This document shows, piece by piece, positions 56,622 to 64,000 of a stretch of 64,000 nt of DNA. The position numbers and the translations under genes are program-made. The DNA comes from Nocardioides sp. Root122. GTDB taxonomy: Bacteria; Actinomycetota; Actinomycetes; Propionibacteriales; Nocardioidaceae. Within the stretch, counting starts at the first letter, position 1. Every line of letters begins with the position of its first letter. The notes under the pieces were generated by a model. The model saw only the letters and a list, made by a program, of their open reading frames with translations, did not search any database and had not been told where the DNA came from. Location of the stretch: NCBI RefSeq assembly GCF_001425025.1, contig NZ_LMDE01000005.1:1-64000 (forward strand), read 5' to 3'.

Positions 56622-57845
56622 TCAATCGGGGAGCACCAGGCGAGCGAAGTGCGGTGGATAGAGCCTTGGGTCACCACACACGGCAGCCAGGTCCTGGTTG
56701 TTGCGGCTCCAGGAGATCACGACGGTGCCTCGGCGAGGAAGCAGCTCGGGATGCGCGAGCGGCATGTAGCGCAGCTCGCCGCGACGCTCGTTGCAGGCGA
56801 GACGTCCCACGACCTCGGGACTCGCGAAGGGGCCCCGTGGGCTTGATCCCGACCAGAGGACCAGGTCGGTGCCCAGGAACTCGTCCCGTTTGCTGAAGGC
56901 CCACCACCGCCCACCAGAGCGGAACACGCTCAGGGTCTGCGAGACGCCGCCCACCTCGGGGATGAGAGGTGCCGCGCTCTCGGGATCTGTGTTCCAGGTA
57001 GTGCCATCCCAGTAGCGCCACCGGGACTGGACCTCCACGTCCTCCACCCGCATGCGTGCCACGCGCAGGGCGAACCCGTGGATCCCGGTCAGCGGCCGTG
57101 TGGAGGTGCCATAGAGGTAGGCCCAGCGCCGGGTCAGCGCTGCTGCGGCGCCCCAGGCCGGACGATGCGGATCGCGCCGGTCCGCACCGAGCTCGCGCAC
57201 TGCCTCGAGCGACACTCCCGAGGGAGACACCGAGAAGCGTGCGATCGCCGGACCCAGGACCGCGAAGCCGAAAGGGCCGTCCGACACCGTATGCACGCGC
57301 TGTGTGAGGACGTACAAGTGGCCCACTCCGTCCCTGTCCGCCCAGAAGGCCGACATGGGCCAGTAGCCGACGCCGTCTGACCGCTCGGGGATCAGTGACG
57401 AGTTGTCGGGTCCGTGGAGGACTCGTACGCAGCCCGGCCGGAACAGCAGTGCCGAGTTGCGCACCAGGTCCGGTCGTTCGTCTGCGCCCACCCGAAGCGT
57501 GTCGGCGAAGAACCACAGCCGGCCGCGATCGGGCAAGGTGACATCCACACCGACGTCACCGCCAAGGAAGTCAGCCGTACCGGGCGACGAGCGCACGAAG
57601 CGGTTGAGCGCCTGCACCGAGTCCAGCGGGCCGATGGCCACGCAGGCAGGCTCACGGGAGCTCGGATCCGCCGCGGAGGGTTGCTCGACCGCCGTGGACC
57701 GCAGCAGGACTCCGGACAAGCCCACCAGCACACCCAGCGCCATTAGGCGCCGACCCCACGCGGGTGCCCGGTGCCGCCGAGTCGGCGAGGTCACGAGAGG
57801 ACTCACTTCCTGCAGGTTCTCCCAGCAATGTAGGCCCACCCGCAC
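56622..57845 (-). CDS. Secreted or membrane-anchored beta-propeller-like protein (DUF4185-like)
   Basis: A 407-residue protein. An N-terminal basic region and hydrophobic helix (RRLMALGVLVGLSGVLLRST) target it out of the cell; a later start at the internal ATG of that helix is possible. The body has repeated strand pairs with aromatic residues (GRLWFFADTLRVGADERPDL, VGHLYVLTQRVHTV, GGRWWAFSKRDEFLGTDLVL, VVISWSRNNQDLAAVCGDPR). These resemble DUF4185 and five-bladed glycoside-hydrolase propellers. The assignment is by pattern only. Confidence 0.6.
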   Translation of the reverse strand: MRVGLHCWENLQEVSPLVTSPTRRHRAPAWGRRLMALGVLVGLSGVLLRSTAVEQPSAADPSSREPACVAIGPLDSVQALNRFVRSSPGTADFLGGDVGVDVTLPDRGRLWFFADTLRVGADERPDLVRNSALLFRPGCVRVLHGPDNSSLIPERSDGVGYWPMSAFWADRDGVGHLYVLTQRVHTVSDGPFGFAVLGPAIARFSVSPSGVSLEAVRELGADRRDPHRPAWGAAAALTRRWAYLYGTSTRPLTGIHGFALRVARMRVEDVEVQSRWRYWDGTTWNTDPESAAPLIPEVGGVSQTLSVFRSGGRWWAFSKRDEFLGTDLVLWSGSSPRGPFASPEVVGRLACNERRGELRYMPLAHPELLPRRGTVVISWSRNNQDLAAVCGDPRLYPPHFARLVLPD

Positions 57846-57888
57846 CCGGCGGGCTGGGGTCCTCCGACCCCCGGCTCCCGGGACCTTT

Positions 57889-58350
57889 TCAGCAGGCAGG
57901 ACTGCCGTCGTCGTGAAGCCCGACCTTCGTTCGGACGACAGGGCCTCCCTGCCTCGCCATCATGTCGTCATAGAGCCAGAAGCCGTCCAGGTACGGGTCA
58001 TCGCACTCAACGCCGAGATCAAACACCTGATGACCGTCGTCGGCAGCGCATCCGTAGTAGGGCACTGGGAACTGAGCGCCGAGTTGCCAAACTTCATCGC
58101 AAGGTCGCTCTTCGACGATCGCCGCCTGGGAGAGCTCGGCGCAAGGGTCGTCTCGCTCGCGGGAGGACGCGGAGTCCAGATCCTCGGCGGCGGACCCCAC
58201 CACGAGGCACTCGACGGTCTCACGTGGTTTGTCAGCCAGACCGCCTGCTGCGCCGGAGCTGTCGGATGCGTCCGAGCAACCAGAGGACGCGCCAAGAACG
58301 ACGACCAAGCCGCCGCACGACAGGGCGCGACGCGCCGAGGGCATCTTCAT
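57889..58350 (-). CDS. Small lipoprotein, function unknown
   Basis: A 153-residue protein from ATG 58350, with GAAGGGAG ahead. It has a lipobox ASSGC after MKMPSARRALSCGG, then a Ser/Asp-rich linker. The mature part contains six cysteines (VECLVVG, DPCAEL, RPCDEV, YGCAAD, VECDDP and the C-terminal PAC), so it is likely disulfide-bonded outside the cell. An in-frame extension to 58455 is less likely. The 291 bp upstream (58351-58641) hold nothing else I can support. Confidence 0.6.
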   Translation of the reverse strand: MKMPSARRALSCGGLVVVLGASSGCSDASDSSGAAGGLADKPRETVECLVVGSAAEDLDSASSRERDDPCAELSQAAIVEERPCDEVWQLGAQFPVPYYGCAADDGHQVFDLGVECDDPYLDGFWLYDDMMARQGGPVVRTKVGLHDDGSPAC

Positions 58351-58641
58351 GGTCGCTCCCTTCGCTCGAACGAGCTGCAGCGTAGTTGCCCGTCGCGCTG
58401 AGTATCCGGATCCGCTGCCGGGATGGTGGATGTTCGTGGCGCCGAGTGACTCCAACGAATGGCCTCAGGCGGTCGGCCCTGGCGAAACGACAGGCTGACC
58501 ATCCGGACCTGATGCAATTTCCGTCGCTGCGGTCAGACGGGCGGGTGCTGGCTGAAGCGATCGACTGAGGTCCACACGATGGACCAGGCACTCGTCCTCC
58601 GCGACGTGTGCGGTCCGCACGAGCTCGCTCGAGCCGCGAGG

Positions 58642-59292
58642 TCAGAGCGAGGCGAGCCAGGTGTCGATCGGGACCTCGCCGTCGCCGAAGACGAGCGTCT
58701 TGCCGTGGGCGCGCGGGTCGCCGAGCACGGCGGTCGCGACCTGGGCCACGAGCTCTCGCGACGTGGTGTCGCCATCGCCGAAGGTGGCGTCCGGGTTGAC
58801 CGCCTTGCCGCCGGGCTCGAGGGTGAGCGTGCCGGGCGCCAGGATCGTCCAGTCGAGGCCGGTCCCACGGAGGTGCTCATCGGCGGCGATCTTCGCGTCC
58901 TGGTAGGGCCGGAACGGGTTGTCCTCGGGCACGAGCGCGTCGGTCGTGGAGCCGGAGAACGACACCATCACGTAGCGGCTCGCGCCTGCGGTCGCGGCCG
59001 CGTCCATCGAGCGGATCGCGGCGTCGCGGTCGACGGCGTACGTCCGCTCGCGGCTGCCGCCGCCCGCGCCTGCCGACCAGATGACCGCGTCCTGGCCGGC
59101 GAGCTGCTCGGCCAGTGCCGCCTCGTCGGCGTCCTCGACCGAGGCCACGAGCGCGCGGGCACCGGTGGCCTCGACGTCCGCTGCGTGGTCGGGATTGCGG
59201 ATGACCGAGGTGACCTCGTGCCCCGCCTCCACGAGCATGGGCGCCAGGAGCAGCGCGATCTTGCCGTGTCCGCCGATGATGGTGACTCGCAT
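58642..59292 (-). CDS. NAD(P)-binding epimerase-like protein (atypical SDR)
   Basis: A 216-residue protein. The glycine-rich dinucleotide motif MRVTIIGGHGKIALLLAPML opens it, followed by VIRNPDHAADVEATGARALV and RYVMVSFSGSTTDALVPEDN, then the active-site-like PYQDAKIAADE. It resembles the NAD(P)H-binding atypical SDRs (SDR_a5 type). The frame stays open far upstream of the true ATG at 59292, but that stretch is antisense to real genes. Confidence 0.82.
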   Translation of the reverse strand: MRVTIIGGHGKIALLLAPMLVEAGHEVTSVIRNPDHAADVEATGARALVASVEDADEAALAEQLAGQDAVIWSAGAGGGSRERTYAVDRDAAIRSMDAAATAGASRYVMVSFSGSTTDALVPEDNPFRPYQDAKIAADEHLRGTGLDWTILAPGTLTLEPGGKAVNPDATFGDGDTTSRELVAQVATAVLGDPRAHGKTLVFGDGEVPIDTWLASL

Positions 59293-59325
59293 GGTCCCGA
59301 CGCTACACACGGCTAGGTTGGCGCG

Positions 59326-60141
59326 GTGCAGACGTCCACCCACGCCGTGACGCTGGGCGACACGGAGGTCCGCAAGGAGTTCGTCGCCGACCACGAGGCG
59401 CAGGCGGAGCGGGAGTGGGCGTGCCTGGCCCTCCTCGCCGAGCACGCGCCCGGCCTCGCTCCTCGGCCTCTTCGGCGCGAGGACGGTGCGACACCGGTGA
59501 TCGTGATGGAGCGCCTGCCCGGACGGTCGCTGGCCCCGCAGCCGCTCGACGCCCGTCGCACCGCCGCGCTGGGGACGGCACTGCGCCGGTTGTACGACGT
59601 ACCCGTGGCGGCGGTGCGGGACGCCGGCATCGGGCCGCGGAGGTACGGCGCGCGCGAGCACGTGCAGGTCATGCAGGACTGGCTCGCCGACGACGTCGAC
59701 CTGGGGGAGTGCCGCGACCCCTTGCTCGTCCGCGAGGCGCTCGAGGCGGCCCGCACCTTCCTCGCTGACCCGCCGCTTCCCGAGCCGTGCGAGACCGCGC
59801 TCGGCATCGCCGACCTCAACCCGGCCAACGTGATGTGGGACGGGAGGGTCGTCCGGCTGCTCGACTTCGAGGACGGCGGTCTCAGCGACCCGGCGTACGA
59901 GCTGGCCGACCACGTCGAGCACCTCGGCAGCCGCCTCCCGGCGGTGTACGACGCCGGCGCGCTCGCCGACGCTGCCGGCCTCGACGCCGAGGCGCGGGAC
60001 CGGATGGCCGCCTACCGCCCGCTGTGGGCGACCTTCTGGCTCGCGATGCTGCTGCCGGGCAACACGGCGTGGCGGCGCAACCCGCCGGGCACCACCGAGG
60101 GCCAGGCCGCGCATTTCCTGGCACTCGCGGGTGCCCACTAG
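59326..60141 (+). CDS. Aminoglycoside phosphotransferase-like kinase
   Basis: A 271-residue protein with a GTG start. It has a kinase-like fold with PVIVMERLPGRSLAPQP, a catalytic-loop equivalent GIADLNPANVMWDG (Asp and Asn kept, the usual HGD replaced by IAD) and the metal motif LLDFEDGGLSDPAYELADHV. The substrate is unknown; a small-molecule or metabolite kinase is more likely than resistance. It is divergent from the SDR gene and ends 78 bases before efp. Confidence 0.78.
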   Translation: MQTSTHAVTLGDTEVRKEFVADHEAQAEREWACLALLAEHAPGLAPRPLRREDGATPVIVMERLPGRSLAPQPLDARRTAALGTALRRLYDVPVAAVRDAGIGPRRYGAREHVQVMQDWLADDVDLGECRDPLLVREALEAARTFLADPPLPEPCETALGIADLNPANVMWDGRVVRLLDFEDGGLSDPAYELADHVEHLGSRLPAVYDAGALADAAGLDAEARDRMAAYRPLWATFWLAMLLPGNTAWRRNPPGTTEGQAAHFLALAGAH

Positions 60142-60219
60142 ACTTGTCCGTCGGCGCCGGGCGCACCCAGCTCGACAGCCACGATCTTTGACAACTCGAC
60201 GAAGGCGGACAGACACACC

Positions 60220-60783
60220 ATGGCAAGCACCAATGACCTGAAGAACGGCATGGTCCTCAAGATCGAGGGTCAGCTCTGGTCCGTCGTCGAGTTCCAGCAC
60301 GTCAAGCCCGGCAAGGGCCCGGCCTTCGTGCGCACCAAGCTCCGCAACGTGGAGTCGGGCAAGAACGTCGACAAGACCTTCAACGCCGGCACGAAGGTCG
60401 AGACGGCCAACGTCGACAAGCGGACCATGCAGTACCTCTACAACGACGGCTCGTCCTACGTCTTCATGGACACCAGCACCTACGAGCAGCTCGAGGTCTC
60501 GCCCGAGGTCGTCGGCGACGCGAAGAACTTCATGCTCGAGAACCAGGAGGCGATCGTCGCCACCAACGAGGGCCGCGTGCTGTTCATCGAGCTGCCGGCC
60601 TCCGTCGAGCTGCTGATCGCCGAGACGGAGCCGGGCCTGCAGGGCGACCGCTCCACCGGCGGCACCAAGCCCGCCACCCTCGAGACCGGCCACACGATCG
60701 CCGTGCCGCTCTTCATCACCTCGGGCGAGAAGGTCAAGGTCGACACCCGCGACTCGTCCTACCTCGGCCGCGTCAAGGCCTGA
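60220..60783 (+). CDS. efp: Translation elongation factor P
   Basis: A 187-residue three-domain protein. The tip loop of domain I is P30-G31-K32-G33-P34, the palindromic PGKGP loop reported for actinobacterial EF-P that acts with an unmodified lysine. It relieves ribosome stalling at polyproline. The adjacent nusB follows 6 bases after the stop. Confidence 0.96.
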   Translation: MASTNDLKNGMVLKIEGQLWSVVEFQHVKPGKGPAFVRTKLRNVESGKNVDKTFNAGTKVETANVDKRTMQYLYNDGSSYVFMDTSTYEQLEVSPEVVGDAKNFMLENQEAIVATNEGRVLFIELPASVELLIAETEPGLQGDRSTGGTKPATLETGHTIAVPLFITSGEKVKVDTRDSSYLGRVKA

Positions 60784-60789
60784 CACCGC

Positions 60790-61200
60790 GTGGCTGCCCG
60801 CTCCAAGGCCCGCAAGCGCGCGCTGGACATCCTGTTCGCCTCCGAGCTCCGCTCGGAGGACCCCGCCGTCGCCCTCGATCGCGCCATCGAGGCCGGCGTG
60901 GGCCCGACGAACGACTACACCACCGCCTTGGTGCGGGGCGTGGTCGAGCACCGCGACCGCATCGACGAGGTGCTGACGACCTACAGCAAGAGCTGGACGC
61001 TGGGTCGGATGCCGGCGGTCGACCGCAACGTGCTCCGCATCGGCGTCTTCGAGCTGCTGTGGGGTGACGACGACGTCCCGGACACCGTCGCCGTCAGCGA
61101 GGCGCTGCACCTCGTGCAGGACCTCTCGACGGACGACTCGCCTGCCTTCGTCAACGGCATCCTCGGCGCCGTCATGAAGGACCGCGCGAGCCTCGTCTGA
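60790..61200 (+). CDS. nusB: Transcription antitermination factor NusB
   Basis: A 136-residue helical protein with a GTG start. It starts RSKARKRALDILFASELRSE, with LGRMPAVDRNVLRIGVFELL and DDSPAFVNGILGAV, all typical. It binds boxA RNA with S10 for rRNA antitermination. It forms a unit with efp. Confidence 0.95.
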   Translation: MAARSKARKRALDILFASELRSEDPAVALDRAIEAGVGPTNDYTTALVRGVVEHRDRIDEVLTTYSKSWTLGRMPAVDRNVLRIGVFELLWGDDDVPDTVAVSEALHLVQDLSTDDSPAFVNGILGAVMKDRASLV

Positions 61201-61275
61201 GGTGGCCGGACCGCGTCCCCTCCCAGGGGTGACGGCCGGTCGCGCCAAGTGGTCGTGAGGTCCTAGGTTGGCGTC

Positions 61276-62088
61276 ATGAACGCCCCTGCACGCAACGCCG
61301 AGTCCGTCCACCAGAGCCAGTGGATGGACTACGCCATCCGGATCGGGCTCGTGACGTACGGCGTGGTGCACCTGCTGGTCGGGTGGCTCGCCCTCCAGCT
61401 CGCCTTCGGTGACAAGGAGGACCAGGCCTCCAACTCCGGCGCCATGCACTACCTCGCGCAGCAGCCCCTCGGCGGCTTCCTGGTCTGGGTGATCGCGATC
61501 GGGATGCTCTTCCTGGTCATCTGGCGGTTGCTGGAGTTCGCCTTCGGCTACCCCGAGGAGTCCGACGACACGAAGCGGTGGCGCAAGCGCGCGACGTCGC
61601 TCGGCAAGGCGGTCATCTACGGCGCGATCTCCTACAGCGCGTTCAAGACCGCCACCGGTGACGGGGGCGGCAAGGGCGGCACCGACTCGACGACGGCGAA
61701 GATCATGAACCTGTCGGGCGGCCAGCTGATCGTCGGCGCGATCGCACTCGCGATCATCGGCTACGGCATCTCGCTCATCGTGCGCGGCTGGACCGAGAAG
61801 TTCCGCGAGAACCTCGACGCGCAAGGCCAGTCCGGGCAGGACGGCTCGGCCTACGTCATGCTCGGCAAGGTCGGCTACATCGCGAAGGGCGTCTCCATCG
61901 CCATCGTCGGCGGCCTCTTCGGCTACGCCGCGATCACCCACGAGGCGAAGAAGTCCGGCGGTCTCGACCAGGCCCTGCAGACCGTGCTCGAACAGCCCTT
62001 CGGGCCGGTCCTCCTGACCGCGATCGCGATCGGCATCGCGTGCTACGGCGTGTTCTGCTTCGCGCGCGCCAAGCACCTGTCGCGCTGA
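61276..62088 (+). CDS. DUF1206 membrane protein
   Basis: A 270-residue protein of three tandem DUF1206 units (about 40-110, 115-190, 195-270), each with two membrane helices and a conserved polar Tyr/Gly start (RIGLVTYGVVHLLVGWLALQ, KAVIYGAISYSAFKTATGDG, KVGYIAKGVSIAIVGGLFGY). The function of the family is unknown. A bidirectional hairpin follows it. Confidence 0.88.
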   Translation: MNAPARNAESVHQSQWMDYAIRIGLVTYGVVHLLVGWLALQLAFGDKEDQASNSGAMHYLAQQPLGGFLVWVIAIGMLFLVIWRLLEFAFGYPEESDDTKRWRKRATSLGKAVIYGAISYSAFKTATGDGGGKGGTDSTTAKIMNLSGGQLIVGAIALAIIGYGISLIVRGWTEKFRENLDAQGQSGQDGSAYVMLGKVGYIAKGVSIAIVGGLFGYAAITHEAKKSGGLDQALQTVLEQPFGPVLLTAIAIGIACYGVFCFARAKHLSR

Positions 62089-62093
62089 GCCGT

Positions 62094-62126
62094 CGCCCCG
62101 CTCGGCGCCGTACGGTCAGCGGGGCG
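62094..62126. terminator. Hairpin between convergent DUF1206 and TetR genes
   Basis: CGCCCCGCT and AGCGGGGCG form a perfect 9-bp stem with a 15-nt loop. It overlaps the last codons of the TetR gene and lies 6 bases after the DUF1206 stop. It is a candidate bidirectional terminator. Confidence 0.6.
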
Positions 62127-62814
62127 CGCCGTACGCGACGGCGAGCGCCGAGGCGACCATGTGGTCGCGCACCTGGTCGGCGGTGATGCGACTGATCCGG
62201 GGCACGCCCGGCGCCTCCTCCGCCACCAGCATGGCCACCCGGCCGAGCTGGAGTGTGCCCAGGCCGCTCGCGTAGAGCATGTTGGCCAGCAGCTCCGGGT
62301 CGTCGACGTGGAAGTGGCCGCCCGCGACGCCCGCCTCGATCGTGTGCGTGAGCGTCGAGAGGCAGCCGCCGATGGCCTGGCCGAGCCGGTACATCGCGCC
62401 CTCGCTGACCTCCTCGAGGAGGTCGCCACCTGGCCGGCGCATGATGGCCTGCGCGCAGTCCACGAACGCCGGGTGGGCGAGGCCGTACTCGACGAAGGCC
62501 TCGACCAGGCGCTCGAGCTGCAGGCGCGGGTCGTCGGTCGTCCCGGCGGCGGCCTCGAGCGCCACGCGCAGCTCGTCGAGGTACTGGACGAGGGTCAGGC
62601 TGAAGAGCTCCTCCTTGCCGGTGAAGTGCCGGTAGATGATCGCCCGGTTGATGCCCACGGCCTTGGCGATGTCCTCGATCTGCGCGTCGCGCACGCCGCG
62701 CTCGTCGAAGAGGCGGCGCGTGGCGGAGATGATCTCGGCCTCGCGCAGGCGTCGCCGCGCAGCCGCGGTGCCGCCGCGCCCGGTGACCGACGGGGCCGAC
62801 GACTCGGAGCTCAT
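62116..62814 (-). CDS. TetR-family transcriptional regulator
   Basis: A 232-residue regulator. The HTH is at about 25-70 (AEIISATRRLFDERGVRDAQ, then IEDIAKAVGINRAIIYRHFT), with a longer C-terminal ligand domain of about 160 residues. It is divergent from the secreted protease gene, with only 53 bases between the starts; the target is unknown. Confidence 0.88.
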   Translation of the reverse strand: MSSESSAPSVTGRGGTAAARRRLREAEIISATRRLFDERGVRDAQIEDIAKAVGINRAIIYRHFTGKEELFSLTLVQYLDELRVALEAAAGTTDDPRLQLERLVEAFVEYGLAHPAFVDCAQAIMRRPGGDLLEEVSEGAMYRLGQAIGGCLSTLTHTIEAGVAGGHFHVDDPELLANMLYASGLGTLQLGRVAMLVAEEAPGVPRISRITADQVRDHMVASALAVAYGAPR

Positions 62815-62867
62815 GGCACCAGTCTAGGGAGACCCGGCTTCGGTGCCCGGTGTGGTTCCATGCCGGC

Positions 62868-63701
62868 ATGCCCCTCCCCGGACTGCGTCGCGTCGTCGCT
62901 GCCGTCGCCCTGCTGCTCGCGGGCGTGTCGTCCGTGGCGCTCGCGGCACCGGCATCCGCGGCCGACGACCGCTTCACCGGGACGGCGAGGCTGCCCGGCT
63001 GCTCCGGGTCGGTGGTGCGCTGGGCGCCTGCGCGGCCCACGGACCCGGCGGTCGTGATCACCAACGGCCACTGCGTCCGCTCGCCGTTCCTCGGCGCCCG
63101 CGAGGTCCTCGTCGACCAGCGCCAGTGGAGACGGATCGAGCTGCTCGAGGCCGACGGCGGCGTCGCCTTGACCGTCCGCGGCGTGCACCTGCGCTACGCG
63201 TCGATGTATCGCACCGACCTGGCCGTCTACGAGCTCCGCGAGACGTACGCCGAGCTCGCCGCGGGCGGCGTCACCCCGCTCGAGCTCGCGGTCGAGGGCC
63301 CGTCGCGAGGGGACCGGATCCGGATCCCGTCCGGCTACTGGGGCGAGCAGCGCGCCTGCACCACCACCGGAACCGTCCACCGCCTGCACGAGCGGGCGTG
63401 GGACTGGTGGGACTCGATCCGGCTGCCCGCGCGCGACGGCTGCGCCATCCGCGGCGGCTACTCGGGCTCGCCGATCGTGTCCCGGGCGACGGGTGAGGTG
63501 GTGGGCATCGCCAACACCGGCTACGTCGGCGGCCGCCGCTGCATCGACTCGGCCTGCGAGGAGGACCGGCGCGGGACGGTCGTGATGCGCAAGGACATGA
63601 ACTACGGGCAGCAGACCTGGTGGCTCACCACCTGCGTCGGTGCCGACCGGCGCTTCTCGCTGGAGACGCCGGGCTGCAGGCTGGCGCGGCCGCGGGGCTG
63701 A
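62868..63701 (+). CDS. Secreted trypsin-like serine protease
   Basis: From ATG 62868 the protein has 277 residues; a GTG at 62850 would add six. The signal peptide ends near PASAAD. Catalytic triad: His in VVITNGHCVR, Asp in YRTDLAVYEL, Ser in IRGGYSGSPIVS. Cysteine pairs (ACTT, RDGCAI, RRCIDSAC) indicate disulfides. It resembles chymotrypsin-fold proteases secreted by actinobacteria. Divergent from a TetR gene. Confidence 0.85.
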   Translation: MPLPGLRRVVAAVALLLAGVSSVALAAPASAADDRFTGTARLPGCSGSVVRWAPARPTDPAVVITNGHCVRSPFLGAREVLVDQRQWRRIELLEADGGVALTVRGVHLRYASMYRTDLAVYELRETYAELAAGGVTPLELAVEGPSRGDRIRIPSGYWGEQRACTTTGTVHRLHERAWDWWDSIRLPARDGCAIRGGYSGSPIVSRATGEVVGIANTGYVGGRRCIDSACEEDRRGTVVMRKDMNYGQQTWWLTTCVGADRRFSLETPGCRLARPRG

Positions 63702-63815
63702 GGTGCCGATCGAATGCTCTGACTGAGCCTAGTTCCGAGCGGACGAAGCGGCAGGCCGAACCGGTTTCGCCAACTTCGGCGATGCACGAGGCGCCAGACG
63801 GCGCGATCGTGAAAC

Positions 63816-64000
63816 ATGGATCGACTCGGGTGGTTCAAGCAACGTTTTCGGTTGATCGACGACGCGGAGCAACGTCGCAGGTCGGGGGAGCGAGCGAGCG
63901 CCGTGGCGCCGACCCCGGCACCTGCGCGCGAGCCTGACGCCTCGTCGACGGACGAGTCGCCGACGGCACCAGCCGCAGCCGACGATCACGCCCCCGATGA
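63816..64000 (+). CDS. Start of an uncharacterised gene (truncated by window end)
   Basis: An open frame of 61 codons starting MDRLGWFKQRFRLIDDAEQR, then a disordered Ala/Pro/Asp-rich stretch, running off the window with no stop. It resembles the cytoplasmic N-terminus of a larger protein. No clear ribosome binding site is visible, so the start is uncertain. Confidence 0.4.
   Translation, partial: MDRLGWFKQRFRLIDDAEQRRRSGERASAVAPTPAPAREPDASSTDESPTAPAAADDHAPD

Noticed and set aside
57850..57880. GGGGTC/GACCCC hairpin after the lipoprotein gene at 57889
   Set aside because: The stem is only 6 bp with poor extension and no T-run, too weak to call a terminator.
58642..62076. A 1144-codon open frame on the minus strand
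   Set aside because: It is antisense to efp, nusB, the APH-like gene and DUF1206; only its C-terminal 216 codons (from ATG 59292) form a real NAD(P)-binding protein. High GC leaves long antisense frames open.

Overview
The window comes from a chromosome of a high-GC Gram-positive actinobacterium. Gene families and gene order point to Nocardioides or a close relative in the Propionibacteriales. Supporting signs are GTG starts and GTGA/ATGA overlaps throughout, an Rpf-type resuscitation factor, a GAF-ANTAR regulator, an EF-P with a PGKGP loop, DUF1206 and DUF6167-like genes, and the conserved actinobacterial block HIT...pgsA-pdxS-pdxT-yebC-ruvCAB-yajC-apt-relA-hisS-aspS-rarA-alaS-ruvX-mltG-aroECKBQ...efp-nusB. 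The species cannot be named from the sequence alone. I saw no rRNA, tRNA or CRISPR array.

Positions 1-8500 are accessory DNA. They hold a transposase tail abutting the remains of an HNH (DUF222-type) gene, a small lipoprotein, a frameshifted membrane protein, a PASTA membrane protein, a haem-degrading-domain (HbpS/GlcG-like) protein, a GNAT acetyltransferase, two proteins of unknown function, a LuxR regulator divergent from a small secreted protein, two copies of a 59-bp repeat, and a decayed metallo-beta-lactamase-fold gene. Positions 8536-13626 carry an Rpf-like wall hydrolase, a GNAT, a HIT hydrolase, an N5-carboxyethyl-ornithine synthase-like dehydrogenase coupled to a 45-aa basic protein, an inositol phosphatase and a methyltransferase.

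Positions 13728-28000 are the conserved core: phosphatidylinositol-phosphate synthesis (pgsA), PLP synthesis (pdxST), yebC, Holliday-junction processing (ruvCAB behind a LexA-type box), yajC directly fused by overlap to apt (secD/secF are not between them), the bifunctional (p)ppGpp enzyme relA, a DUF349 protein, a glyoxalase-II-like hydrolase, hisS and aspS. A five-gene peptide ABC transporter (27993-34465) lies between aspS and rarA. Then come an LLM flavin oxidoreductase, a GH13 glucosidase or trehalose-synthase-like enzyme, two small conserved proteins, alaS, ruvX, mltG and the shikimate cluster aroE-pilD-aroC-aroK-aroB-DUF402-aroQ (to 49505).

Between aroQ and efp lies about 10.7 kb of lineage-specific DNA (49506-60219). 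It holds a secreted PKD-like protein, PhzF, two paralogous cysteine-rich micro-proteins that flank a histidine phosphatase and nnrD, an XPF/ERCC4-type nuclease coupled to a GAF-ANTAR regulator, a triple-frame pseudogene whose 3' end is duplicated 0.8 kb away, a secreted propeller-like protein, a lipoprotein, an NAD(P)-binding protein and an APH-like kinase. The window ends with efp-nusB, DUF1206, a TetR regulator, a secreted trypsin-like protease and the start of an uncharacterised gene.

The most novel-looking signal is the pair of cysteine-rich micro-proteins at 51301 and 53338. Each sits exactly 68 nt downstream of a related inverted repeat, which suggests a duplicated and co-regulated unit of unknown function.
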